Source: Vicinamibacterales bacterium
Lineage (GTDB): Bacteria; Acidobacteriota; Vicinamibacteria; Vicinamibacterales; Fen-181
Direction of reading: 5' to 3'
DNA: 64,000 bases
Assembly (NCBI GenBank): GCA_036504215.1
Contig: DASXVO010000037.1
Span: 1 to 64,000 of the forward strand
The number at the start of each line of letters is the position of its first letter. Position 1 is the stretch's first letter. This document shows, piece after piece, positions 8,992 to 17,100 of the stretch. The position numbers and the translations under genes are program-made. The notes under the pieces are model-generated. The model worked only from the letters and a program-made list of their open reading frames with translations. It did not search any database and was not told the DNA's origin.

Positions 8992-10368
8992 ATGAACACT
9001 TGGATTGCCCGCAACCTGGTGTACTTTCCGGTGCAGCGTGTGAGGGGACAGGATCCACGACCCCACCTGCGGGAGGCGATCCGCGCGCAGTACCTGTGCC
9101 CTGACGAACTCGCGGCTCTTCGAGACGAGAAGGTACGCCGGCTCGTGGCGTACGCTTCCGAGGCTGTTCCCTACTATCGCGAGCTGTTCGGTCGCTGCGG
9201 TATTCGCGCGGACCGCATTCGAGACTGCCGAGCCCTGACTGGCGTCCCGGTCCTGACGAAGAGCGTCATCCTTGAGAATGAAGGGAGACTCCTGGCGGCA
9301 CCGTTTCGTAGCCGCGTGTTCCCGAGGAAAACGGGCGGGTCCACGGGGATGACACTGCATTTTACGAAGGACGGGAGCGCCCTCGCTGCCAACGACGCCG
9401 TGATGTACCGCTGCTACGCCTGGTACGGGATTGGGATCGGAGACCGCCAAGCGAGGTTCTGGGGCGTACCGGTCACCGCGGCACCGCGGTGGCGAGAGAA
9501 AGTGAAGGATGCCATCGGGAATCGAATCCGAATCTCCGCGTTCGACATCTCGGATTCAAGCTGCCGAACGACCTACCGGCGGATGCTGCGGTTCGCACCG
9601 GACTACATCTACGGCTACACGACGGCGATCTACGGGTTCTCCCTGACGGCAAAGAGGCTGGGATTCAATCTCGCCGCGCTTCCGCTCAAGGCAGTCATCT
9701 GCACGGCCGAGAAGATGTACCCGCACCACCGCACTCTGCTGGAGGATTCGTTCTCATGCCCGGTCGTGGATGAATACGGGTCGAGCGAGAACGGGGTCAT
9801 CGCTTTCCAGTGTGCCCGTGGAAGAATGCACATGATGAGCGACCACCTGGTGATCGAGTTCCTGGGGCGAGACGGAAAGCCGGTCGGGCCGGGAGAATTG
9901 GGGACGATTGTGATCACCGACCTCTCGGGTTATGCAATGCCACTCATCAGATACGAGATCGGTGATATGGGGCGGTACTCGGACGAGTCCTGCGGATGCG
10001 GGGTGAGCCTACCCATCATGGAGATCGTCGAAGGCCGCGTCGAGGACTTCATTCGCACGGAATCGGGGACGTTGATTCACGCCGCGTACCTCTGCTACAC
10101 CCTGAAGGATGACGCGATCCGGGAGTTCAAGATGCGCCAGAAGGCGCTTAACTCCTTCGTGATCCAGATCGTCCGTTCCCCCTCGTTCTCGGAGGGAACG
10201 GAAGCGCGTGTGGAGCGAAACGTTCGTTCCGCCCTCGGTCAGGCGGTCGATATCAAGTTCGACTACGTCGATAGGATCGAGCGGGAGGCTTCTGGAAAGC
10301 TCAGGTATTTCGTGTCGGAGACGAACGAATTGCCAGGCCCGCGGGGTTTCTCCGACAAGCCCGCATGA
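8992..10368 (+). CDS. CapK/PaaK-like adenylate-forming enzyme
   Basis: A 458-residue member of the phenylacetate-CoA ligase/CapK family of ANL adenylate-forming enzymes. Visible markers are 'RKTGGSTGMTLHFTKDG' (P-loop-like ATP motif at about 107-123), 'VDEYGSSENGVIAFQC' (adenine/acid-binding region, near 256) and 'YEIGDMGRYSDESCGCG' with the conserved Asp and Cys pair. Family members in capsule loci (CapK) are implicated in activating acyl or amino-acyl groups for polymer decoration. The ATG at 8992 gives the family's usual N-terminus; an upstream in-frame extension to 8926 has no family-like residues. It ends the + strand polysaccharide block, facing the convergent exosortase operon. Confidence 0.82.
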   Translation: MNTWIARNLVYFPVQRVRGQDPRPHLREAIRAQYLCPDELAALRDEKVRRLVAYASEAVPYYRELFGRCGIRADRIRDCRALTGVPVLTKSVILENEGRLLAAPFRSRVFPRKTGGSTGMTLHFTKDGSALAANDAVMYRCYAWYGIGIGDRQARFWGVPVTAAPRWREKVKDAIGNRIRISAFDISDSSCRTTYRRMLRFAPDYIYGYTTAIYGFSLTAKRLGFNLAALPLKAVICTAEKMYPHHRTLLEDSFSCPVVDEYGSSENGVIAFQCARGRMHMMSDHLVIEFLGRDGKPVGPGELGTIVITDLSGYAMPLIRYEIGDMGRYSDESCGCGVSLPIMEIVEGRVEDFIRTESGTLIHAAYLCYTLKDDAIREFKMRQKALNSFVIQIVRSPSFSEGTEARVERNVRSALGQAVDIKFDYVDRIEREASGKLRYFVSETNELPGPRGFSDKPA

Positions 10369-10471
10369 GCGTGTCCGGGCGGGCCGCTTGCTCGAGGCCA
10401 GCTTGAGCCTCTCTTCAGCCTCGCTCCGGCATCTTCAGCAGGCGCTCGAGCACTGAATTAGACCCTATCGA

Positions 10472-10491
10472 ACCGACCGACCGACCGACCG
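10472..10491. repeat. ACCG tetranucleotide tandem repeat (5 units)
   Basis: Five consecutive ACCG units lie in the spacer between the convergent CapK-like gene and the FkbM remnant. Such short tandem arrays can vary by slippage. No gene reads through it. Confidence 0.7.
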
Positions 10492-10513
10492 GAGTGGGAG
10501 ACGAGTCCCCCGC

Positions 10514-11139
10514 TCACGGGACAGGTTCCAATTCCGGTCGCAGCACATGGAAGACCCTGTTGGGGGAGCCTTGTGCCTGCACGAAGCGATAGCCCAAGCA
10601 GCGCAACTCGCGTTCGACGTTGGAGGCATCTCGTTCGGTGATCAGCGTCGGTTCGTCCTTCGCGAGGAGATGTCGCAGGCCCTTGAGCGCAGACAGTTCA
10701 TGCCAACGTCCAGCTCGACCAGCGCTATGGTGCGTGGCTGGTCGAGCGAGTTTACGGGAATCGACAGGGCGGAGATTTCGCCGTCTGCGTCTGACGATAT
10801 ACTCCCGGCGCAGTTGTTGTTGAGTCCTGACCTGGGTTTGGGCAGAGTCATCCTGACGATTCTTGTCGCATCCGAGGCGGCTACATTCACGAGCGTGACG
10901 TTCTTGTACCGGAATCTAGCTGTGTTCGCGGTGAGCAGTCCGAATGTATCAGGCACCGGTTCGAGCGCGATCACCCTGCCTCTCGGGCCGATGACCTCGG
11001 AGAGTCCGAACGTGGGGTGGCAGACGTTGACGCCGATGTTCAGTTCCCAGTCTCCGGGCTTGACCCAGTCCGCGAAGTGGAAGTGCTCGGGTTCTTCGGA
11101 GGCCAACGCTCCCCGACCAATCTCTCGCCTTACGTAGAG
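10514..11139 (-). pseudogene. FkbM family methyltransferase, frameshifted
   Basis: The - strand encodes a recognisable SAM-dependent FkbM methyltransferase broken by one frameshift. The 5' part has 'FADWVKPGDWELNIGVNV' and 'GPRGRVIALEPVPDTFG', the SAM-binding motifs. It then reaches 'VELDV', where the family continues E-G-x-E-L. The sequence there (near 10700-10706) lacks about four bases, and the first frame ends at 10642. The next frame restores 'ALKGLRHLLAKDEPTLITE' and runs to a TGA at 10514-10516 with a normal FkbM C-terminus ('YRFVQAQGSPNRVFHVL'). The SAM loop is also degenerate (IGVNVC rather than GANxG). No good ATG exists; a TTG at 11106 is the first plausible start. The intact gene would have methylated a sugar in the polysaccharide. 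Confidence 0.75.
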
Positions 11140-11275
11140 TCATCTGAGAGCTGCCAGCGGAGCGGAAGCGTGCTGGCCATCCACTTCAGTGCGTATCGCA
11201 TCGCCTATCCCTCCCAGTGCCACCTCGTTCCGCGATCTCGGTGCCTCAAGGCTACCGTGGGCGCTCTGCCGTGGC

Positions 11276-12406
11276 CTAGTTCCTTCGCGAGGGTTGCCAT
11301 GTTACCGCTCGCCTGCCCCGCAACAAGTCGATCCAGGCACCAAGGATCGACAGGTTCACCAGGACGAAAAACGGAAGCACCTTCCAGAGCCCGGTCACCC
11401 GTGCGCTCGTCGAGATCACGTATGCGGATGCGGCGTAGCAGAAGATCTGTGCCGCCGCGAACGCCGCGAAGAGACTCGAGCCCGGCGCGAGAATGACACT
11501 GCTCACCAGTGCGCCGATGAGCGCGAACGGCACCAGCCACCTACACAACTTGTGGCTCAAAACCTGCCACGCCGCGAGGCCGTGGTGTAGGGGGTTCAGC
11601 AGTTGCAGATTACGCTGGAGACTCCTCAGGCCCCGCGTCACCGTCCGCACTTTGCGCTGGTACTCAGCGGCCGGGCTCGAGAGGTCGCGATAGATCCCCA
11701 CGGCCGTGGCGTCCGACACGCCCCGCAGGCCCCGCTTAATCGTGTTGAGCAGCGTGTTGAAGTCGCTGGGCAGGTCGACCGGCCAGGGGTCACACACCTC
11801 CCGCCGGGCGGCGAAGAAGGAGCCGCTCAAGCCTACAACCGACCCGATTCGCGATTCGAGGCTTCGCAGGAACATCTCGTAGCGCACATACGCACCCTCA
11901 CCGGACGGGAGCCCATCAGCGTCGATCACACGATCCACGCTGCTCGCGCAGCCGACGCCAGGATCGGCGAAGTTCTGGACGATCCGTCGGACGCCCTCCG
12001 GTTCCAACTGCGTGGCCGCATCGGAGAACACGAGGATCTCGCCTCTCGCTGAACGTATTGCCTGGAACTGTGCGAATTCCTTCCCCTTGCGTTCGAGTGA
12101 CACGACCGTCCTCACGCCGCGCGGCTCGTACTCCCGCACGATCTCGTTCGTGCCATCGTCGGAGGCGTCGGAGGCAATGATGATCTCGAGGAGTTCGGTC
12201 GGATAGTCGAGACCCAGCGTGTTCTCGATCTTCGCGCGGATGCGCGATACCTCGTTGCGGGCGGCGACGATGAACGAAACCGACGGCGTCATCGGTGCCC
12301 GCCGGACAGGGCGCCCGAGCGAGCGGGCCAGCACGAAGAGCAGTGCTGGGTATCCAAAGTACGCGTAGAACACGAAGCCCACGCTGGACCAAAACAGGAA
12401 TGTCAT
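11276..12406 (-). CDS. Membrane glycosyltransferase family 2
   Basis: A 376-residue GT2 enzyme. It has an N-terminal membrane segment (about 3-28), then 'VSFIVAARNEVSRIRAKIEN', the opening of the GT-A domain. 'IIIASDASDDGT' near 97-108 and 'ILVFSDAATQLEP' carry the nucleotide-sugar and metal-binding Asp residues. 'VVGLSGSFFAARREV' precedes the acceptor region. Three or four hydrophobic segments end the protein (about 285-365). It should extend a polysaccharide at the inner membrane. Its ATG overlaps the stop of the DegT-like gene in a TGATG junction, so it is translationally coupled and is the last intact gene of the exosortase operon. Confidence 0.87.
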   Translation of the reverse strand: MTFLFWSSVGFVFYAYFGYPALLFVLARSLGRPVRRAPMTPSVSFIVAARNEVSRIRAKIENTLGLDYPTELLEIIIASDASDDGTNEIVREYEPRGVRTVVSLERKGKEFAQFQAIRSARGEILVFSDAATQLEPEGVRRIVQNFADPGVGCASSVDRVIDADGLPSGEGAYVRYEMFLRSLESRIGSVVGLSGSFFAARREVCDPWPVDLPSDFNTLLNTIKRGLRGVSDATAVGIYRDLSSPAAEYQRKVRTVTRGLRSLQRNLQLLNPLHHGLAAWQVLSHKLCRWLVPFALIGALVSSVILAPGSSLFAAFAAAQIFCYAASAYVISTSARVTGLWKVLPFFVLVNLSILGAWIDLLRGRRAVTWQPSRRN

Positions 12407-13590
12407 CAGTATCTCAACACGTCTGGCCTCGACAGAAGGCGCGCCATCGATTGCAGATCCGCATCAGAAACGAGTGGATGCACGGGCAGCGTGAGCAGCC
12501 GCTCTGCGACGGACTCGGCGACCGGATAGCGCGTTCGCCCCAGAGAGTCCCTCAGTTCGGGGATCTGGCTGACGGCGCCCGGGTACATCGGGCTGATCCC
12601 GAGTTCCGCCCCTACTCCTTTTCGGCACAACCCGTCCCGCTCCTCCCGTGATCTGCACACGACCGGAAGCCGCAGGCACACCTGAACCGCCACGCGCGGG
12701 CAGGAGACCAGGGGCACCAGCGCCGACACCGCCCGCGCACGCGCTTTGTTCATCCTGGCGATGCGATCCGGCCACCGCCGGAGAAGGCCCGCCTGGCCGC
12801 CTCCCAGACGGCCAATTGGAAAGGCCGTCGAATACGTGGTTTCACCGAGGCCGAGACACGGCAGGCGGGCGGGGAGACCGTACACGGACGGGTGTAGCAG
12901 CAGTGAGGTCACCGCGACTTCGGCCAATAGCCGGAGCCCCTTCAGCGCAGACTGCGGGCGTAACTGGGAGTACTTCCTCTCGATGGCATCGGCGATGTCT
13001 GGCCGATCGCAGACGATCGCGCCGCCTCCACCCGTGCTCAGCGTCTTGCCGCGTCCGAAGCTGAAGAAGCTGACGTCGCCGAGCGTGCCGAACCAACGTT
13101 CGCTGCACTTGAAGCCAAAGGCCTGCGCCGCGTCTTCGACGACGACGACGCAGTGGCTTTCGCAGAGTCGCCGGGTTCGCTCCACATCGGCGGGCACTCC
13201 GAAGAGGTGCGTGGCCACGACGCACAGGACCGGCCCCTCCTTCAGTCTCGCCTCCAGATCCTGAAACGCGAAGTCCAACGTGGTGGCGTCGATGTCGCAC
13301 GGGACCACGTCCAGGCCGGCCCTGACGATGGCCGCGGGCACCGAGTAGCACGTGTACGCCGGAATGACCACACGGGTGCGGTCGGACCTGGAGGCCAGCG
13401 CTTGGAGGATGAGCGTCAACGCGGCGCGGCCGCTCGAGACGAGCCAGGCGTGCTCGACGCCCAGGGTGGCGCGCAGCTCAGCGACCGTCGCCGCCAGTGC
13501 CCGCTGCGGCCGGACCAGTCCTGCAATTCCACGGCCGATGTCCGTGAGGGTGACGGGCGCCGCGACCGGGGGAAGCCAGCGGAGTGTCAC
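12406..13590 (-). CDS. DegT/DnrJ/EryC1-type PLP aminotransferase
   Basis: A 394-residue fold-type I PLP enzyme of the sugar aminotransferase family. 'VSSGRAALTLILQAL' (52-66) forms the phosphate-binding region. 'VVVEDAAQAFG' contains Asp153, which contacts the pyridine nitrogen. 'SFFSFGRGKTLSTGGGG' contains Lys182, the expected Schiff-base lysine. Typical substrates are NDP-keto-sugars aminated with glutamate, although a variant of this family is common in XrtA loci. GTG at 13590 is chosen because it overlaps the upstream stop in a GTGA junction (13587-13590); a longer frame to 13761 would run antisense-like residues inside the FemAB gene. The internal region 330-380 is rich in Cys and Arg. 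Confidence 0.85.
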   Translation of the reverse strand: MTLRWLPPVAAPVTLTDIGRGIAGLVRPQRALAATVAELRATLGVEHAWLVSSGRAALTLILQALASRSDRTRVVIPAYTCYSVPAAIVRAGLDVVPCDIDATTLDFAFQDLEARLKEGPVLCVVATHLFGVPADVERTRRLCESHCVVVVEDAAQAFGFKCSERWFGTLGDVSFFSFGRGKTLSTGGGGAIVCDRPDIADAIERKYSQLRPQSALKGLRLLAEVAVTSLLLHPSVYGLPARLPCLGLGETTYSTAFPIGRLGGGQAGLLRRWPDRIARMNKARARAVSALVPLVSCPRVAVQVCLRLPVVCRSREERDGLCRKGVGAELGISPMYPGAVSQIPELRDSLGRTRYPVAESVAERLLTLPVHPLVSDADLQSMARLLSRPDVLRY

Positions 13591-14618
13591 GGCAGACCCT
13601 TCACGATGGGCGGACCGATGATCTTCGTCACGGCCACCGGGAGATGCTGCCAGGCCCGGATCGCCAGCCGCATCCTTGGGTTTTTCGGCGAGAGGTCTGG
13701 CAGTGGACGCCCCTCCGGAGTCCAGTAGTGCCAATAGAGCGGCACCGGCTCGGCCCCCCACTGCGCCTTGAACCTGAAGGTGCCGCTGTCAGGGCTCGAC
13801 CGTCCGAAGTCGAAGACCTTGTAGCCGCGCTCGCACGCGAACTTCAGGACGTTCCAGTAGAGGAGCATGTTCGGGCTGAATCGGTTGAACCGTCGAAGCG
13901 ACGACGCCCAGGGAATCTCGAGCATGTCCTGAAAGCCCACCAGGAACCCGGCGGCCACCGGTTGCCGGCCGAGATGGACGCTGCAGATCCAAGAGGAGCC
14001 GGGCAACTCGCGGAGGATCGTCTCGAAGAACCGCTTCGCGTACACCGGCGTGCCGAGGTCGCGCATGTTCTCGGCGAACACCTCGTAGAAGGCCGACACG
14101 TGCGCCGCATCGCGTCCAATCGTGACAATGGGCAATTCCAGCTCCGACCGCCTGATCTGGCTGCGCAACTTGGCCGGGAACCGCTTCGACAGCGCATCGG
14201 CCGACTCCGGCAGCGGCAACCGCATCGATACCTTGGTGCTCCGCACCTTGAGTCCCAGGTCGGTGGGCGTTTCGGTCCGCACCTCGAGGTGTTGGACTCC
14301 CAGCCGGGCTGCCGTCCGGGCAGCCGCGTCGATCAGCTGACGTGCGACACCTGAGTTGCCACTGCACGGCCCACCGTAATTCAGGTACGGTACCGAGACA
14401 AGGTAGTCTCCGAACAGCCAGCTCCGAAGGCGAACGACCGGTAAGACACCATCGATCTGCCCACCGGCGTCTTCGGACAAGAGGTAGCAGGCCTCTCGGC
14501 CAAACGCGTGTTCAACCACGCGTTTCCAGGCTAGAAGGTGGCACGATCGCGCCCCGGCCTGCCTGGCGACGAAGTCGTCCCAAGCCGCTTCGTCGCCGGC
14601 TCTCCATTCGCGGATCAT
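13587..14618 (-). CDS. FemAB-like GNAT protein, PEP-CTERM/exosortase-associated
   Basis: A 343-residue FemAB/GNAT-fold protein like those marking exosortase A loci (TIGR03019 type). Recognisable parts are 'YLNYGGPCSGN', 'RFPAKLRSQIRRSELE' and 'FSPNMLLYWNVLKFACERGY' followed by 'FDFGRSSPDSGTFRFKAQWG', the conserved C-terminal block. FemAB relatives transfer aminoacyl groups from tRNA, but the substrate in exosortase systems is not established. The ATG at 14618 overlaps the exosortase stop as ATGA (14615-14618). It also overlaps the downstream aminotransferase by four bases. Both junctions imply coupled translation. Confidence 0.87.
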   Translation of the reverse strand: MIREWRAGDEAAWDDFVARQAGARSCHLLAWKRVVEHAFGREACYLLSEDAGGQIDGVLPVVRLRSWLFGDYLVSVPYLNYGGPCSGNSGVARQLIDAAARTAARLGVQHLEVRTETPTDLGLKVRSTKVSMRLPLPESADALSKRFPAKLRSQIRRSELELPIVTIGRDAAHVSAFYEVFAENMRDLGTPVYAKRFFETILRELPGSSWICSVHLGRQPVAAGFLVGFQDMLEIPWASSLRRFNRFSPNMLLYWNVLKFACERGYKVFDFGRSSPDSGTFRFKAQWGAEPVPLYWHYWTPEGRPLPDLSPKNPRMRLAIRAWQHLPVAVTKIIGPPIVKGLP

Positions 14619-16165
14619 CGCGGTCTGGCTCCGGCTCCAACGAAGTCGCGCGCCGCAGGCAGCAACTGCGACGCGAACGATTGCAGGAGCGCGCGGGCCT
14701 TGTCGGGGGGAGGAACCAGCGGGCCGTCGAGCGTCAGGGCGACGACCGCGCCGTTCGAGCGGCGATGGAACACCGAGTTCCACAGCGTGACGAGCTTCGC
14801 TCGGTACACGTCCCCCACGACGGTTCCGCCCAGGTCGTACCACCCGATAACGTACCGTTGGCCGCCCGTTGGGGAGGTCTCTTCATAGCCGCTGGCGTGC
14901 ACGCCGCCACCATCGGCGGTCTGCAGCACGACCCGGCGGGCAGAATCCGGCAGCGCGATCCCACCGAATCCCATGATCTTGCGACGCTCCTGCTGGACGG
15001 CGAAGTACGCAATGTACACCAGGATACGCCGCCCGGGCGCGCGGTACTCTCGGCAAAACTCGACGTCGGGCCTGGCCGCGCGAATCGGAGCGGCGTTCAG
15101 ATCTGCCTCGCCCAACCGCCACTCGCCGATCGCCTCCGGCCACCAACGGGCGTCAGCCAGCGCCACGGGCCGGGGATCGGCGTAGGGCACGAGGATCGCG
15201 GCAACTGAGAGCAGGCCGATGCCGAGGACAACGGGTGTCCAGCGAGGTGCTGCCGCGGCCACGGCGGGCAACCTCGTCACCCCTACATCCGGTGCGGGAG
15301 CATCCGGCTCACGCATGAGTCTGGCACCCACGAAGAGAGCGACGTACCCGGCCACGGCCACGAACATGCCCTGTAGGGTGTGATAGGGGCCATGCAGGTC
15401 CTCCGGGCCGGAGAGCTGGTAGTACTGGAGTGCGCCGATGAACGCGACGCGCGCGCCGTTGCTCAGGATCGCCACGACGACAGCGAAGGAGATGACGGCG
15501 ACACGGCGGGTCATGCGAGACAGCGAGAGGTACGAGTAAGGAATCGCGATTGCCACAACGGATATGAGATAGTTGACGCCGCTGCAGGCTCTGGCTACCT
15601 CGAGGGTGATGTTCGGCAATTGCAGTACCTTATCGTTGAGGTAGGCGGGGACGCCCATCGCGCCCATCAACGCCAGGCCGATTCGCGCCGAGATTTGCTG
15701 GAAGGGCTCGTGGAGACGGTCTGTGAAGATGTCCCACACTGGCACCGCGAGCGTCAGGTAGAGCAGCGGGAGCAGAACCGTCCGAAGCGCCCTTCGCCCG
15801 GCAGAGAGCGCGATGAGGCCGCCGAGCGCAGGGACGATCGACAGCGGCTGCAGGACGGCGAAGCTGCCAGCCTGGCCGACGAGCAGAGCTGAGAGGCTCA
15901 GGGCCAGCATCGGCAGGCCGAGCAGGTAATCCGGCGCACCCACGGACGCCACGACGCGTTTTCGCTCCATCCAGACGATATACACGGAGATGAACGGAAT
16001 CAGGAACCCGTACGAATAGAAGTCGTCCGTGTACCATCTACTCACGAGAATCCGAATCGCGCCACCATAGGCTGCAGAGAACGCGACGGCTGTCGCGAGG
16101 AGGCCCGCCGCGACGCGCAGGGGCAAAGGCCGCCAGGGGTTCTGGGTCACGACAACGGAGGTCAT
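14615..16165 (-). CDS. xrtA: Exosortase fused to EpsI-type domain
   Basis: A 516-residue membrane protein combining an exosortase with a C-terminal EpsI (DUF3485) domain, the architecture of exosortase A. Eight or so hydrophobic segments lie between 15 and 285. The catalytic residues are 'ARACSGVNYL' with Cys194, 'LSNGARVAFIGAL' with Arg239, and 'HGPYHTLQG' with His262. The EpsI part (about 320-510) contains 'WRLGEADLN', 'VEFCREY', 'GWYDLGGTVVGDVYRAKL'. Exosortases cleave PEP-CTERM proteins at the membrane and are thought to attach them to an exported polymer. Stop and start overlap both neighbours as ATGA. Seven PEP-CTERM substrates lie within the next 30 kb. Assignment to subgroup A rests on the EpsI fusion and neighbours. 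Confidence 0.92.
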   Translation of the reverse strand: MTSVVVTQNPWRPLPLRVAAGLLATAVAFSAAYGGAIRILVSRWYTDDFYSYGFLIPFISVYIVWMERKRVVASVGAPDYLLGLPMLALSLSALLVGQAGSFAVLQPLSIVPALGGLIALSAGRRALRTVLLPLLYLTLAVPVWDIFTDRLHEPFQQISARIGLALMGAMGVPAYLNDKVLQLPNITLEVARACSGVNYLISVVAIAIPYSYLSLSRMTRRVAVISFAVVVAILSNGARVAFIGALQYYQLSGPEDLHGPYHTLQGMFVAVAGYVALFVGARLMREPDAPAPDVGVTRLPAVAAAAPRWTPVVLGIGLLSVAAILVPYADPRPVALADARWWPEAIGEWRLGEADLNAAPIRAARPDVEFCREYRAPGRRILVYIAYFAVQQERRKIMGFGGIALPDSARRVVLQTADGGGVHASGYEETSPTGGQRYVIGWYDLGGTVVGDVYRAKLVTLWNSVFHRRSNGAVVALTLDGPLVPPPDKARALLQSFASQLLPAARDFVGAGARPR

Positions 16166-16776
16166 TTCTGGTTCTCCACCGCCTGACGGGACTTCCCGAA
16201 GATCTGCGCGCTATTGTCGTAGCCTCGCGACAGGATCTGCACGGGGTTTCCGATGGCCAGCGTCCGCGAGGGCAGGTTGCGGCCTACGAGGGTGAGAGGG
16301 CCGATTGTCACTCCCTCACCGATCCTGATGCCGCCAAATACCACCGCTCCGGTGCCGATCCAGACGCGGTCGCCGATCTTCGGCCTTCCGGAGCCGACGC
16401 CATCTGTTCGAACCCCAATCGTCACGTTGTGAGCCACGCAGCAGTCTCGGCCCATGACGATCGGTCCGATGACGATCCCTCCCTGATGGCCGAGGTACAG
16501 GCCGCCGGCGATCTCCGCGCGGGCGTCTATCGTGATTCCCCACATAATCACGGTGATCTTGTCGAGGACGAAATGGAGCAGGCCGAGCGGCTTGCTGACA
16601 ATCCTTGGCAGGCTCAGACGGCGCTCGTGGAGATAGGAGCCGAAGCGGAAGACCGCGATGGCCTGGAGGGACGGAGCGTCGGCCACGACCCGCAGTCGCT
16701 TGAGGAACCCTGGCAACGGATCGCCGGCGTCGATCACGCAGTAGTGGGCGAAGTCAGCGCGGAGTCGATCGAACAT
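16162..16776 (-). CDS. Serine O-acetyltransferase-like hexapeptide protein
   Basis: A 204-residue acyltransferase with left-handed beta-helix hexapeptide repeats from about 95 to 180 ('ARAEIAGGLYLGHQGGIVIG', 'IGDRVWIGTGAVVFGGIRIG'). The N-terminal part resembles the helical domain of serine acetyltransferase (CysE) and 'HNVTIG' carries the catalytic His. In EPS loci such proteins often acetylate sugars or serve as CysE paralogues. It overlaps the exosortase start by four bases (ATGA, 16162-16165) and follows the acyl carrier protein by 15 bases. An acyl donor supplied by that carrier protein is a reasonable but untested idea. Confidence 0.82.
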   Translation of the reverse strand: MFDRLRADFAHYCVIDAGDPLPGFLKRLRVVADAPSLQAIAVFRFGSYLHERRLSLPRIVSKPLGLLHFVLDKITVIMWGITIDARAEIAGGLYLGHQGGIVIGPIVMGRDCCVAHNVTIGVRTDGVGSGRPKIGDRVWIGTGAVVFGGIRIGEGVTIGPLTLVGRNLPSRTLAIGNPVQILSRGYDNSAQIFGKSRQAVENQK

Positions 16777-16791
16777 GGAGCCTCACGTGGA

Positions 16792-17100
16792 TCAGCCCAG
16801 CTGGGCAGACGAGGCGGCGAGCTTGCGAGCGACAAACCGAACCTGGCGGCCTATGGTCTCGAAGTTGTCCGGGGTCACCTCCGAATCCTCGACGTTCACG
16901 CCGAAATCGGTACGGAGGAACGCCAGGATCTCCAGAATCCCAGTCGAATCGACGATGCCGGCCTCCAGGAGCGACGTGTCGTCGAACAGATGGTCCACCT
17001 CTGGGACGTAGAACGTCGACAGCAGGAACTCCCGAAGGCGTTGCCGAATCGCCGCGTCGCGGTCCTGATCCGGGCTGGGGTCAGCCGAGCCAGTTCTCAT
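16792..17100 (-). CDS. Acyl carrier protein, stand-alone
   Basis: A 102-residue phosphopantetheine-binding carrier protein. The modification site is 'AGIVDSTGILEI', giving Ser52. Helices I to III match the acyl carrier fold ('IRQRLREFLLSTF', 'TDFGVNV.DSEVTPDNF'). The motif has D-S-T-G rather than the canonical D-S-L, as in carrier proteins paired with dedicated ligases. Its ATG overlaps the stop of the acyl-CoA ligase as ATGA (17097-17100), so the two are made together. The ligase probably loads it or its cognate acyl group. It lies in the exosortase operon, where XrtA-associated carrier proteins are known. The loaded acyl group is unknown. Confidence 0.88.
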   Translation of the reverse strand: MRTGSADPSPDQDRDAAIRQRLREFLLSTFYVPEVDHLFDDTSLLEAGIVDSTGILEILAFLRTDFGVNVEDSEVTPDNFETIGRQVRFVARKLAASSAQLG

